Source: Liolophura sinensis (Eukaryota > Mollusca > Polyplacophora > Chitonida > Chitonidae). Taken from it: a DNA stretch of 64,000 nucleotides. This document shows, piece after piece, positions 46,110-59,308 of this stretch (the stretch's first letter is position 1; each line of letters starts with the position of its first letter). Location: positions 23,314 through 87,313 of the forward strand of contig NW_027018087.1 in assembly GCF_032854445.1 (NCBI RefSeq). The letters are read 5' to 3'. The translations under genes and the position numbers were made by a program. Under the pieces are notes generated by a model that saw only the letters and a list, made by a program, of their open reading frames with translations, made no database searches and was not told the origin of the DNA.

Positions 46110-49100
46110 CTCTTACCAGCAGCACTGGAACAGTTTGTCCACTTTTGCATTTTTACCTGGTCTTTTTGTTAGTTGAAATCGGCTACACTGTACTCTGTAC
46201 AATCGCGACTGGTCATTACTATATTCAACTTTTGACTATAAGTTATGTGCCCTTCGGTAGCCCCAGAAGACCTGAAATCTTTGGGCTAAGCCCATTTAAC
46301 TCACCCAGCAATTGCCTTACTTCTAAGTGCAAGACAATCTCAATGTCTTTATCTACGTGTAGAAAAACCAGACCATTTGTACGTGAAAAACACAAGGTAC
46401 TTGATACAGTCTGCTGTAAAAAGTACAACTGACCACAGACCCACATGAATAAGGTGCCAAAAGATGCGGAATTGAGCCAGGCATCGGCCAGCTGTTGAAA
46501 AATTGCAAATTTCCCTGGTTTCCATGGAGTAAGAGCCGTTGCTGGGCACGTGATTATGACATAAATGATCATTTCAATTGTCACTACAGGCAAAAGTATT
46601 GGTCGGAGAGCAACGCGGTTTGCACCATTCGATTTGTCGTCACAAAACACGTCGGATTAGCCTCTTACCAGCAGCACTGGAACAGTTTTTCCACTTTTGC
46701 ATTTTTGCCCTGGTCTTTTTGTTAATTGAAACCGGCTACACTGCACTCTGTACAATTGCAACTGGTCATTACTATATTCAACTTTTGACTATAAGTTATG
46801 TGCCCTTCGGTAGCCCAGAAGAGCTGAAATCTTTGGCTAAGCCCATTTAACTCACCCAGCAATTGCCTTACTTCTAAGTGCAAGACAATCTCAATGTCTT
46901 TATCTACGTGTAGAAAAAACCAGACCATTTGTACATAAAAAACACAAGGTACTTGATACAGTCTGCTGTGAAAAGTACAACTAAACACTGACCCACATTT
47001 ATAAGGTGCCAAAAGATGTGGATTTGGGCCAGGCATCGGCAGCTGTTAAAAAATTGCAAATATCCCTGGTTTCCATGGAGTAAGAGCCGTTGCTGGGCAC
47101 GTGATTATGACATCAATAATCATTGATCTGTCGCTACAGCCAAAAGTATTGGTCGGAGAGCAACGCGGTTTGCACCATTCGATTTGTCGTCACAAAATAC
47201 GTCGGATTAGCCTCTTACCAGCAGCACTGGAACAATTTTTCCACTTTTGCATTTTTGCTTTGTCTTTTTGTTAATTGAAATCGGCTAAACTGTACTCTGT
47301 ACAATCGCGACTGGTCATTACTATATTCAACTTTTGACTATAAGTTATGTGCCCTTCGGTAGCCCAGAAGACGTCAAATCTTTGGGCTAAGCCCATTTTA
47401 ACTCACCCAGCAATTGCCTTACTTCTAAGTCCAAGACAATCTTAATGTCTTTATCTACGTGTAGAAAAACCACACCATTTGTACGTGAAAAACACAAGGT
47501 TCTTGATACAGTCTGCTGTAAAAAGTACAACTGAACACTGACCCACTTCAGTAAGGTTGCCAAAAGATGCGGAATTGAGCCAGGCATCGGCAGCTGTTGA
47601 AAAATTGCAAATTTCCCTGGTTTCCATGGAGTAAGAGCCGTTGCTGGGCACGTGATTATGACATAAATGATCATTCAATTGTCACTATAGCCAAAAGTAT
47701 TGGTCGGAGAGCAACGCGGTTTGCACCATTCCATTTCTCGTCACAAAATACGTCGGATTAGCCTCTTACCAGCAGCACTGGAACAGTTTTTTCCACTTTT
47801 GCATTTTTGCCTGGTCTTTTTGTTAATTGAAATCGGCTACACTGTACTCTGTACAATCGCGACTGGTCATTACTATATTCAACTTTTGACTATAAGTTAT
47901 GTGCCCTTCGGTAGCCCAGAAGACCTGAAATCTTTGGGCTAAGCCCATTTAACTCACCCAGCAATTGTCTTACTTCTAAGTGCAAGACAATTTCAATGTC
48001 TTTATCTACGTGTAGAAAAACCAGACCATTTGTACATAAAAAACACAAGGTACTTGATACAGTCTGCTGTAAAAAGTACAACTGAACACTGACCCACATT
48101 TATAAGGTGCCAAAAGATGTGGAATTGGGCCAGGCATCGGCAGCTGTTAAAAAATTGCAAATATCCCTGGTTTCCATGGAGTAAGAGCCGTTGCTGGGCA
48201 CGTGATTATGACATCAATGATCATTGATCTGTCGCTACAGCCAAAAGTATTGGTCGGAGAGCAACGCGGTTTGCACCATTCGATTTCTCGTCACAAAATA
48301 CGTCGGATTAGGCTCATACTAGTAGCACTGGAACAGTTTTTCCACTTTTGCATTTTTGCTTCGTCTTTTTGTTAATTGAAATCGGCTACACTGTACTCTG
48401 TACAATCGCGACTGGTCATTACTATATTCAACTTTTGACTATAAGTTATGTGCCCTTCGGTAGCCCAGAAGACGTCAAATCTTTCGGCTAAGCCCATTTA
48501 ACTCACCCAGCAATTGCCTTACTTCTAAGTGCAAGACAATCTCAATGTCTTTATCTACGTGTAGGAAAACCAGACCATTTGTACATGAAAAACACAAGGT
48601 ACTTGATACAGTCTGCTGTAAAAAGTACAACTGAACACTTACCCACTTCAGTAAGGTGCCAAAAGATGCGGAATTGAGCCAGGCATCGGCAGCTGTTGAA
48701 AAATTGCAAATTTCCCTGGTTTCCATGGAGTAAGAGCCGTTGCTACGCACGTGATTATGACATAAATGATCATTCAATTGTCGCTACAGGCAAAAGTGTT
48801 GGTCGGAGAGCAACGCGGATTGCACCATTCGATTTCTCGTCACAAAATACGTCGGATTAGGCTCTTACTAGTAGCACTGGAACAGTTTTTCCACTTTTGC
48901 ATTTTTTGCCTGGTCTTTTTGTTAATTGAAATCGGCTAAACTGTACTCTGTACAATCGCGAATGGGCATTACTATATTCAACTTTTGACTATAAGTTATG
49001 TTGCCCTTCGGTAGCCCAGAAGACCTGAAATCTTTGGGCTAAGCCCATTTAACTCACCCAGCAATTGCCTTACTTCTAAGTCCCAAGACAATCTCAATGT

Positions 49101-49966
49101 CTTAATCTACGTGTAGAAAAACCACACCATTTGTACGTGAAAACCACAAAGTACTTGATACAGTCTGCTGTGAAAAGTACAACTAAACACTGACCCACAT
49201 TTATAAGGTGCCAAAAGATGTGGAATTTGGGCCAGGCATCGGCAGCTGTTAAAAAATTGCAAATATCCCTGGTTTCCATGGAGTAAGAGCCGTTGCTGGG
49301 CACGTGATTATGACATCAATGATCAATCAATTGTCGCTACAGCCAAAAGTATTGGTCGGAGAGCCAACGCGGTTTGCACCATTCGATTTCTCGTCACAAA
49401 ATACGTCGGATTAGCCTCCTACTAGTAGCACTGGAACAGTTTTTTCCACTTTTGCATTTTTGCCTGGTCTTTTTGTTAATTGAAATCGGCTAAACTGTAC
49501 TCTGTACAATCGCGACTGGTCATTACTATATTCAACTTTTGACTATAAGTTATGTGCCCTTCGGTAGCCCAGAAGACGTCAAATCTTTGGGCTAAGCCCA
49601 TTTAACTCACCCAGCAATTGCCTTACTTCTAAGTGCAAGACAATCTTCAAGTCTTTATCTACGTGTAGAAAAGCCACACCATTTGTACATAAAAAACACA
49701 AGGTTCTTGATACAGTCTGCTGTAAAAAAGTACAACTGAACACTAACCCACTTCAGTAAGGTGCCAAAAGATGCGGAATTGAGCCAGGCATCGGCAGCTG
49801 TTGAAAAATTGCAAATTTCCCTGGTTTCCATGGAGTAAGAGCCGTTGCTGGGCACGTGATTATGACATAAATGATCATTCAGTTGTCACTACAGCCAAAA
49901 GTATTGGTCGGAGAGCAACGCGGTTTGCACCATTCGATTTGTCGTCACAAAATATGTCGGATTAGC
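46110..49966. repeat. Seven-monomer unit P-Q-R-S-T-U-V, copy 1 (m85-m91)
   Basis: Starts are 46110, 46662, 47212, 47763, 48313, 48862 and 49416. P is form C with 'gtttgtcc' and 'gttagttg'. Q is B with 'gaaaccggc', 'attgcaactgg' and 'gagctgaaatc'. R is A with 'aacaattttt' and 'gctttgtc'. S is B with 'caatttcaatg'. T is A with 'ggctcatac', 'gtaggaaaacc' and 'gctacgcacg'. U is B with 'cgaatgggc' and 'cttaatctac'. V is A with 'ctcaaagtc' and 'gaaaagcc'. Total 3857 bp; the excess over 3843 comes from scattered one-base insertions. Confidence 0.92.
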
Positions 49967-52167
49967 CTCTTACCAGCAGCACTGGAACAGTTTTTCCACT
50001 TTTGCATTTTTGCCTGGTCTTTTTGTTAATTGAAATCGGCTACACTGTACTCTGTACAATCGCGACTGGTCATTACTATATTCAACTTTTGACTATAAGT
50101 TATGTGCCCTTCGGTAGCCCAGAAGACCTGAAATCTTTGGGCTAAGCCCATTTAACTCACCCAGCAATTGTCTTACTTCTAAGTGCAAGACAATTTCAAT
50201 GTCTTTATCCACGTGTAGAAAAACCAGACCATTTGTACATAAAAAACACAAGGTACTTGATACAGTCTGCTGTAAAAAGTACAACTGAACACTGACCCAC
50301 ATTTATAAGGTGCCAAAAGATGTGGAATTGGGCCAGCATCGGCAGCTGTTAAAAAATTGCAAATATCCCTGGTTTCCATGGAGTAAGAGCCGTTGCTGGG
50401 CACGTGATTATGACATCAATGATCCATTGATCTGTCGCTACAGCCAAAAGTATTGGTCGGAGAGCAACGCGGTTTGCACCATTCGATTTCTCGTCACAAA
50501 ATACGTCGGATTAGGCTCATACTAGTAGCACTGGAACAGTTTTTTCCACTTTTGCATTTTTGCTTCGTCTTTTTTGTTAATTGAAATCGGCTACACTGTA
50601 CTCTGTACAATCGCGACTGGTCATTACTATATTCAACTTTTGACTATAAGTTATGTGCCCTTCGGTAGCCCAGAAGACGTCAAATCTTTCGGCTAAGCCA
50701 CATTTAACTCACCCAGCAATTGCCTTACTTCTAAGTGCAAGACAATCTCAATGTCTTTATCTACGTGTAGGAAAACCAGACCATTTGTACATGAAAAACA
50801 CAAGGTACTTGATACAGTCTGCTGTAAAAAGTACAACTGAACACTTACCCACTTCAGTAAGGTGCCAAAGATGCGGAATTGAGCCAGGCATCGGCAGCTG
50901 TTGAAAAATTGCAAATTTCCCTGGTTTCCATGGAGTAAGAGCCGTTGCTACGCACGTGATTATGACATAAATGATCATTCAATTGTCGCTACAGGCAAAA
51001 GTGTTGGTCGGAGAGCAACGCGGATTGGCACCATTTCGATTTCTCGTCACAATATACGTCGGATTAGGCTCTTACTAGTAGCACTGGAACAGTTTTTTCC
51101 ACTTTTGCATTTTTGCCTGGTCTTTTGTTAATTGAAATCGGCTAAACTGTACTCTGTACAAATCGCGAATGGGCATTACTATATTCAACTTTTGACTATA
51201 AGTTATGTGCCCTTCGGTAGCCCAGAAGACCTGAAATCTTTGGCTAAGCCCATTTAACTCACCCAGCAATTGCCTTACTTCTAAGTCCCAAGACAATCTC
51301 AATGTCTTAATCTACGTGTAGAAAAACCACACCATTTGTACGTGAAAAACCACAAAGTACTTGATACAGTCTGCTGTGAAAAGTACAACTAAACACTGAC
51401 CCACATTTATAAGGTGCCAAAAGATGTGGAATTGGGCCAGCATCGGCAGCTGTTAAAAAATTGCAAATATCCCTGGTTTCCATGGAGTAAGAGCCGTTGC
51501 TGGGCACGTGATTATGACATCAATGATCAATCAATTGTCGCTACAGCCAAAGTATTGGTCGCGAGAGCAACGCGGTTTGCACATTCGATTTCTCGTCACA
51601 AAATACGTCGGATTAGCCTCCTACTAGTAGCACTGGAACAGTTTTTTCCACTTTTGCATTTTTGCCTGGTCTTTTTGTTAATTGAAAATCGGCTACACTG
51701 TACTCTGTACAATCGCGACTGGTCATTACTATATTCAACTTTTGACTATAAGTTATGTGCCCTTCGGTAGCCCAGAAGACGTCAAATCTTTGGGCTAAGC
51801 CCATTTAACCTCACCCAGCAATTGCCTTACTTCTAAGTGCAAGACAATCTCAAAGTCTTTATCTACGTGTAGAAAAGCCACACCATTTGTACATAAAAAA
51901 CACAAGGTCTTGATACAGTCTGCTGTAAAAAGTACAACTGAACACTGACCCACTTCAGTAAGGTGCCAAAAGATGCGGAATTGAGCCAGGCATCGGCAGC
52001 TGTTGAAAAATTGCAAATTTCCCTGTTTCCATGGAGTAAGAGCCGTTGCTGGGCACGTGATTATGACATAAATGATCATTCAATTGTCACTACATGCAAA
52101 AGTATTGGTCGGAGAGCAACGCGGTTTGCACCATTCGATTTCTCGTCACAAAATACGTCGGATTAGC
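49967..52167. repeat. Four-monomer S-T-U-V unit, first extra copy (m92-m95), noisy
   Basis: Starts are 49967, 50516, 51069 and 51618. Types S, T, U and V follow in the same order as in the seven-monomer unit, without P, Q and R. The V monomer here has 'ggctacac' and 'ctacatgc' (called V'). m94 carries about ten one-base indels whose effects cancel, leaving 549 bp. Apart from indels it closely matches m98-m101. Confidence 0.9.
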
Positions 52168-52718
52168 CTCTTACCAGCAGCACTGGAACAGTTTGTCCAC
52201 TTTGCATTTTTGCCTGGTCTTTTTTGTTAGTTGAAATCGGCTACACTGTACTCTGTACAATCGCGACTGGTCAATTACTATATTCAACTTTTGACTATAA
52301 GTTATTGTGCCCTTCGGTAGCCAGAAAGAGCTGAAATCTTTGGGCCTAAGCCCATTTAACTCACCCAGCAATTGCCTTACTTCTAAGTGCAAGACAATCT
52401 CAATGTCTTTATCTACGTGTAGAAAAACCAGACCATTTGTACATAAAAAACACAAGGACTTGATACAGTCTGCTGTGAAAAGTACAACTAAACACTGACC
52501 CACATTTATAAGGTGCCAAAAGATGTGGATTTGGGCCAGGCATCGGCAGCTGTTAAAAAATTGCAAATATCCCTGGTTTCCATGGAGTAAGAGCCGTTGC
52601 TGGGCACGTGATTATGACATCAATAATCATTGATCTGTCGCTACAGCCAAAAGTATTGGTCGGAGAGCAACGCGGTTTGCACCATTCGATTTGTCGTCAC
52701 AAAATACGTCGGATTAGC
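52168..52718. repeat. Fusion monomer m96 (P-type start, Q-type end)
   Basis: The first part has the P markers 'gtttgtcc', 'gttagttg', 'ctgtactc' and 'tcgcgactgg'. From about 52328 it has the Q markers 'gagctgaaatc', 'gtacataaaa', form B, 'gatttggg' and 'tttgtcg'. It sits where P and Q would stand as two monomers, between V' and R. An in-register deletion of one monomer length between about 52275 and 52328 explains it. This patch is noisy, so an assembly collapse is also possible. Confidence 0.83.
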
Positions 52719-55463
52719 CTCTTACCAGCAGCACTGGAACAATTTTTCCACTTTTGCATTTTTGCTTTGTCTTTTTGTTAATTGAAATCGGCTAAACTGT
52801 ACTCTGTACAATCGCGACTGGTCATTACTATATTCAACTTTTGACTATAAGTTATGTGCCCTTCGGTAGCCCAGAAGACGTCAAATCTTTCGGCTAAGCC
52901 CATTTAACTCACCCAGCAATTGCCTTACTTCTAAGTCCAAGACAATCTTAATGTCTTTATCTACGTGTAGAAAAACCACACCATTTGTACGTGAAAAACA
53001 CAAGGTACTTGATACAGTCTGCTGTAAAAAGTACAACTGAACACTGACCCACTTCAGTAAGGTGCCAAAAGATGCGGAATTGAGCCAGGCATCGGCAGCT
53101 GTTGAAAAATTGCAAATTTCCCTGGTTTCCATGGAGTAAGAGCCGTTGCTGGGCACGTGATTATGACATAAATGATCATTCAATTGTCACTATAGCCAAA
53201 AGTATTGGTCGGAGAGCAACGCGGTTTGCACCATTCGATTTCTCGTCACAAAATACGTCGGATTAGCCTCTTACCAGCAGCACTGGAACAGTTTTTCCAC
53301 TTTTGCATTTTTGCCTGGTCTTTTTGTTAATTGAAATCGGCTACACTGTACTCTGTACAATCGCGACTGGTCATTACTATATTCAACTTTTGACTATAAG
53401 TTATGTGCCCTTCGGTAGCCCAGAAGACCTGAAATCTTTGGGCTAAGCCCATTTAACTCACCCAGCAATTGTCTTACTTCTAAGTGCAAGACAATTTCAA
53501 TGTCTTTATCTACGTGTAGAAAAACCAGACCATTTGTACATAAAAAACACAAGGTACTTGATACAGTCTGCTGTAAAAAGTACAACTGAACACTGACCCA
53601 CATTTATAAGGTGCCAAAAGATGTGGAATTGGGCCAGGCATCGGCAGCTGTTAAAAAATTGCAAATATCCCTGGTTTCCATGGAGTAAGAGCCGTTGCTG
53701 GGCACGTGATTATGACATCAATGATCATTGATCTGTCGCTACAGCCAAAAGTATTGGTCGGAGAGCAACGCGGTTTGCACCATTCGATTTCTCGTCACAA
53801 AATACGTCGGATTAGGCTCATACTAGTAGCACTGGAACAGTTTTTCCACTTTTGCATTTTTGCTTCGTCTTTTTGTTAATTGAAATCGGCTACACTGTAC
53901 TCTGTACAATCGCGACTGGTCATTACTATATTCAACTTTTGACTATAAGTTATGTGCCCTTCGGTAGCCCAGAAGACGTCAAATCTTTCGGCTAAGCCCA
54001 TTCAACTCACCCAGCAATTGCCTTACTTCTAAGTGCAAGACAATCTCAATGTCTTTATCTACGTGTAGGAAAACCAGACCATTTGTACATGAAAAACACA
54101 AGGTACTTGATACAGTCTGCTGTAAAAAGTACAACTGAACACTTACCCACTTCAGTAAGGTGCCAAAAGATGCGGAATTGAGCCAGGCATCGGCAGCTGT
54201 TGAAAAATTGCAAATTTCCCTTGTTTCCATGGAGTAAGAGCCGTTGCTACGCACGTGATTATGACATCAATGATCATTCAATTGTCGCTACAGGCAAAAG
54301 TGTTGGTCGGAGAGCAACGCGGATTGCACCATTCGATTTCTCGTCACAAAATACGTCGGATTAGGCTCTTACTAGTAGCACTGGAACAGTTTTTCCACTT
54401 TTGCATTTTTGCCTGGTCTTTTTGTTAATTGAAATCGGCTAAACTGTACTCTGTACAATCGCGAATGGGCATTACTATATTCAACTTTTGACTATAAGTT
54501 ATGTGCCCTTCGGTAGCCCAGAAGACCTGAAATCTTTGGGCTAAGCCCATTTAACTCACCCAGCAATTGCCTTACTTCTAAGTCCAAGACAATCTCAATG
54601 TCTTAATCTACGTGTAGAAAAACCACACCATTTGTACGTGAAAACCACAAAGTACTTGATACAGTCTGCTGTGAAAAGTACAACTAAACACTGACCCACA
54701 TTTATAAGGTGCCAAAAGATGTGGAATTGGGCCAGGCATCGGCAGCTGTTAAAAAATTGCAAATATCCCTGGTTTCCATGGAGTAAGAGCCGTTGCTGGG
54801 CACGTGATTATGACATCAATGATCAATCAATTGTCGCTACAGCCAAAAGTATTGGTCGGAGAGCAACGCGGTTTGCACCATTCGATTTCTCGTCACAAAA
54901 TACGTCGGATTAGCCTCCTACTAGTAGCACTGGAACAGTTTTTCCACTTTTGCATTTTTGCCTGGTCTTTTTGTTAATTGAAATCGGCTACACTGTACTC
55001 TGTACAATCGCGACTGGTCATTACTATATTCAACTTTTGACTATAAGTTATGTGCCCTTCGGTAGCCCAGAAGACGTCAAATCTTTGGGCTAAGCCCATT
55101 TAACTCACCCAGCAATTGCCTTACTTCTAAGTGCAAGACAATCTCAAAGTCTTTATCTACGTGTAGAAAAGCCACACCATTTGTACATAAAAAACACAAG
55201 GTTCTTGATACAGTCTGCTGTAAAAAGTACAACTGAACACTGACCCACTTCAGTAAGGTGCCAAAAGATGCGGAATTGAGCCAGGCATCGGCAGCTGTTG
55301 AAAAATTGCAAATTTCCCTGGTTTCCATGGAGTAAGAGCCGTGGCTGGGCACGTGATTATGACATAAATGATCATTCAATTGTCACTACATGCAAAAGTA
55401 TTGGTCGGAGAGCAACGCGGTTTGCACCATTCGATTTCTCGTCACAAAATACGTCGGATTAGC
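52719..55463. repeat. R-S-T-U-V' monomers, clean (m97-m101)
   Basis: Starts are 52719, 53268, 53817, 54366 and 54915, each exactly 549 bp. The types continue the seven-monomer unit after the P/Q fusion m96. R here has 'tttcggc' where m87 has 'tttgggc'. V' has 'ggctacac', 'ccgtggctgg' and 'ctacatgc'. The lack of any indel contrasts sharply with m90-m96 just to the left. Confidence 0.92.
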
Positions 55464-58400
55464 CTCTTACCAGCAGCACTGGAACAGTTTGTCCACTTTT
55501 GCATTTTTGCCTGGTCTTTTTGTTAGTTGAAATCGGCTACACTGTACTCTGTACAATCGCGACTGGTCATTACTATATTCAACTTTTGACTATAAGTTAT
55601 GTGCCCTTCGGTAGCCCAGAAGACCTGAAATCTTTGGGCTAAGCCCATTTAACTCACCCAGCAATTGCCTTACTTCTAAGTGCAAGACAATCTCAATGTC
55701 TTTATCTACGTGTAGAAAAACCACACCATTTGTACGTGAAAAACACAAGGTACTTGATACAGTCTGCTGTAAAAAGTACAACTGACCACAGACCCACATG
55801 AATAAGGTGCCAAAAGATGCGGAATTGAGCCAGGCATCGGCAGCTGTTGAAAAATTGCAAATTTCCCTGGTTTCCATGGAGTAAGAGCCGTTGCTGGGCA
55901 CGTGATTATGACATAAATGATCATTCAATTGTCACTACAGGCAAAAGTATTGGTCGGAGAGCAACGCGGTTTGCACCATTCGATTTGTCGTCACAAAACA
56001 CGTCGGATTAGCCTCTTACCAGCAGCACTGGAACAGTTTTTCCACTTTTGCATTTTTGCCTGGTCTTTTTGTTAATTGAAACCGGCTACACTGCACTCTG
56101 TACAATTGCAACTGGTCATTACTATATTCAACTTTTGACTATAAGTTATGTGCCCTTCGGTAGCCCAGAAGAGCTGAAATCTTTGGGCTAAGCCCATTTA
56201 ACTCACCCAGCAATTGCCTTACTTCTAAGTGCAAGACAATCTCAATGTCTTTATCTACGTGTAGAAAAACCAGACCATTTGTACATAAAAAACACAAGGT
56301 ACTTGATACAGTCTGCTGTGAAAAGTACAACTAAACACTGACCCACATTTATAAGGTGCCAAAAGATGTGGATTTGGGCCAGGCATCGGCAGCTGTTAAA
56401 AAATTGCAAATATCCCTGGTTTCCATGGAGTAAGAGCCGTTGCTGGGCACGTGATTATGACATCAATAATCATTGATCTGTCGCTACAGCCAAAAGTATT
56501 GGTCGGAGAGCAACGCGGTTTGCACCATTCGATTTGTCGTCACAAAATACGTCGGATTAGCCTCTTACCAGCAGCACTGGAACAATTTTTCCACTTTTGC
56601 ATTTTTGCTTTGTCTTTTTGTTAATTGAAATCGGCTAAACTGTACTCTGTACAATCGCGACTGGTCATTACTATATTCAACTTTTGACTATAAGTTATGT
56701 GCCCTTCGGTAGCCCAGAAGACGTCAAATCTTTCGGCTAAGCCCATTTAACTCACCCAGCAATTGCCTTACTTCTAAGTCCAAGACAATCTTAATGTCTT
56801 TATCTACGTGTAGAAAAACCACACCATTTGTACGTGAAAAACACAAGGTACTTGATACAGTCTGCTGTAAAAAGTACAACTGAACACTGACCCACTTCAG
56901 TAAGGTGCCAAAAGATGCGGAATTGAGCCAGGCATCGGCAGCTGTTGAAAAATTGCAAATTTCCCTGGTTTCCATGGAGTAAGAGCCGTTGCTGGGCACG
57001 TGATTATGACATAAATGATCATTCAATTGTCACTATAGCCAAAAGTATTGGTCGGAGAGCAACGCGGTTTGCACCATTCGATTTCTCGTCACAAAATACG
57101 TCGGATTAGCCTCTTACCAGCAGCACTGGAACAGTTTTTCCACTTTTGCATTTTTGCCTGGTCTTTTTGTTAATTGAAATCGGCTACACTGTACTCTGTA
57201 CAATCGCGACTGGTCATTACTATATTCAACTTTTGACTATAAGTTATGTGCCCTTCGGTAGCCCAGAAGACCTGAAATCTTTGGGCTAAGCCCATTTAAC
57301 TCACCCAGCAATTGTCTTACTTCTAAGTGCAAGACAATTTCAATGTCTTTATCTACGTGTAGAAAAACCAGACCATTTGTACATAAAAAACACAAGGTAC
57401 TTGATTACAGTCCTGCTGTAAAAAGTACAACTGAACACTGACCCACATTTATAAGGTGCCAAAAGATGTGGAATTGGGCCAGGCATCGCAGCTGTTAAAA
57501 AATTGCAAATATCCCTGGTTTCCATGGAGTAAGAGCCGTTGCTGGGCACGTGATTATGAAATCAATGATCATTGATCTGTCGCTACAGCCAAAAGTATTG
57601 GTCGGAGAGCAACGCGGTTTGCCACCATTCGATTTCTCGTCACAAAATACGTCGGATTAGGCTCATACTAGTAGCACTGGAACAGTTTTTCCACTTTTGC
57701 ATTTTTGCTTCGTCTTTTTGTTAATTGAAATCGGCTACACTGTACTCTGTACAATCGCGACTGGTCATTACTATATTCAACTTTTGACTATAAGTTATGT
57801 GCCCTTCGGTAGCCCAGAAGACGTCAAATCTTTCGGCTAAGCCATTTAACTCACCCAGCAATTGCCTTACTTCTAAGTGCAATACAATCTCAATGTCTTT
57901 ATCTACGTGTAGGAAACCAGACCATTTGTACATGAAAAACACAAGGGTACTTGATACAGTCTGCTGTAAAAAGTACAACTGAACACTTACCCACTTCAGT
58001 AAGGTGCCAAAAGATGCGGAATTGAGCCAGGCATCGGCAGCTGTTGAAAAATTGCAAATTTCCCCTGGTTTCCATGGAGTAAGAGCCGTTGCTACGCACG
58101 TGATTATGACATAAATGATCATTCAATTGTCGCTACAGGCAAAAGTGTTGGTCGGAGAGCAACGCGGATTGCACCATTCGATTTCTCGTCACAAAATACG
58201 TCGGATTAGGCTCTTACTAGTAGCACTGGAACAGTTTTTTCCACTTTTGCATTTTTGCCTGGTCTTTTTGTTAATTGAAATCGGCTAAACTGTACTCTGT
58301 ACAATCGCGAATGGGCATTACTATATTCAACTTTTGACTATAAGTTATGTGCCCTTCGGTAGCCCAGAAGACGTCAAATCTTTCGGCTAAGCCCATTTAA

Positions 58401-59308
58401 CTCACCAGCAATTGCCCTTACTTCTAAGTCCAAGACAATCTCAATGTCTTAATCTACGTGTAGAAAAACCACACCATTTGTACGTGAAAACCACAAGGTA
58501 CTTGATACAGTCTGCTGTGAAAAGTACAACTAAACACTGACCCACATTTATAAGGTGCCAAAGATGTGGGAATTGGGCCAGGCATCGGCAGCTGTTAAAA
58601 ATTGCAAATATCCCTGGTTTCCATGGAGTAAGAGCCGTTGCTGGGCACGTGATTATGACATCAATGATCAATCAATTGTCGCTACAGCCAAAAGTATTGG
58701 TCGGAGAGCAACGCGGTTTGCACCATTCGATTTCTCGTCACAAAATACGTCGGATTAGCCTCCTACTAGTAGCACTGGAACAGGTTTTTCCACTTTTGCA
58801 TTTTTGCCTGGTCTTTTTGTTAATTGAAATCGGCTAAACTGTACTCTGTACAATCGCGACTGGTCATTACTATATTCAACTTTTGACTATAAGTTATGTG
58901 CCCTTCGGTAGCCCAGAAGACGTCAAATCTTTGGGCTAAGCCCATTTAACTCACCCAGCAATTGCCTTACTTCTAAGTGCAAGACAATCTCATGTCTTTA
59001 TCTACGTGTAGAAAAGCCACACCATTTGTACATAAAAAACACAAGGTTCTTGATACAGTCTGCTGTAAAAAGTACAACTGAACACTAACCCACTTCAGTA
59101 AGGTGCCAAAAGATGCGGAATTGAGCCAGGCATCGGCAGCTGTTGAAAAATTGCAAATTTCCCTGGTTTCCATGGAGTAAGAGCCGTTGCTGGGCACGTG
59201 ATTATGACATAAATGATCATTCAGTTGTCACTACAGCCAAAAGTATTGGTCGGAGAGCAACGCGGTTTGCACCATTCGATTTGTCGTCACAAAATACGTC
59301 GGATTAGC
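55464..59308. repeat. Seven-monomer unit P-Q-R-S-T-U-V, copy 2 (m102-m108)
   Basis: Starts are 55464, 56013, 56562, 57111, 57662, 58211 and 58760. The order of type markers is the same as at 46110-49966. P, Q and R are clean; S onward is noisy ('gattacagtcctg', 'catcgcag', 'aagggtac', 'tcccctgg'). m107 (type U) has 'gacgtc' and 'ttcggc' at about 58369-58387 where all other U monomers have 'gacctg' and 'ttgggc', a likely conversion tract. Length 3845. Confidence 0.92.

Noticed and set aside
42509-48312. Frameshifted pseudogenes suggested by broken frames in the noisy blocks
   Set aside because: There is no intact gene to be broken; the one-base indels are scattered over all parts of the monomer and favour homopolymers, as consensus errors do.
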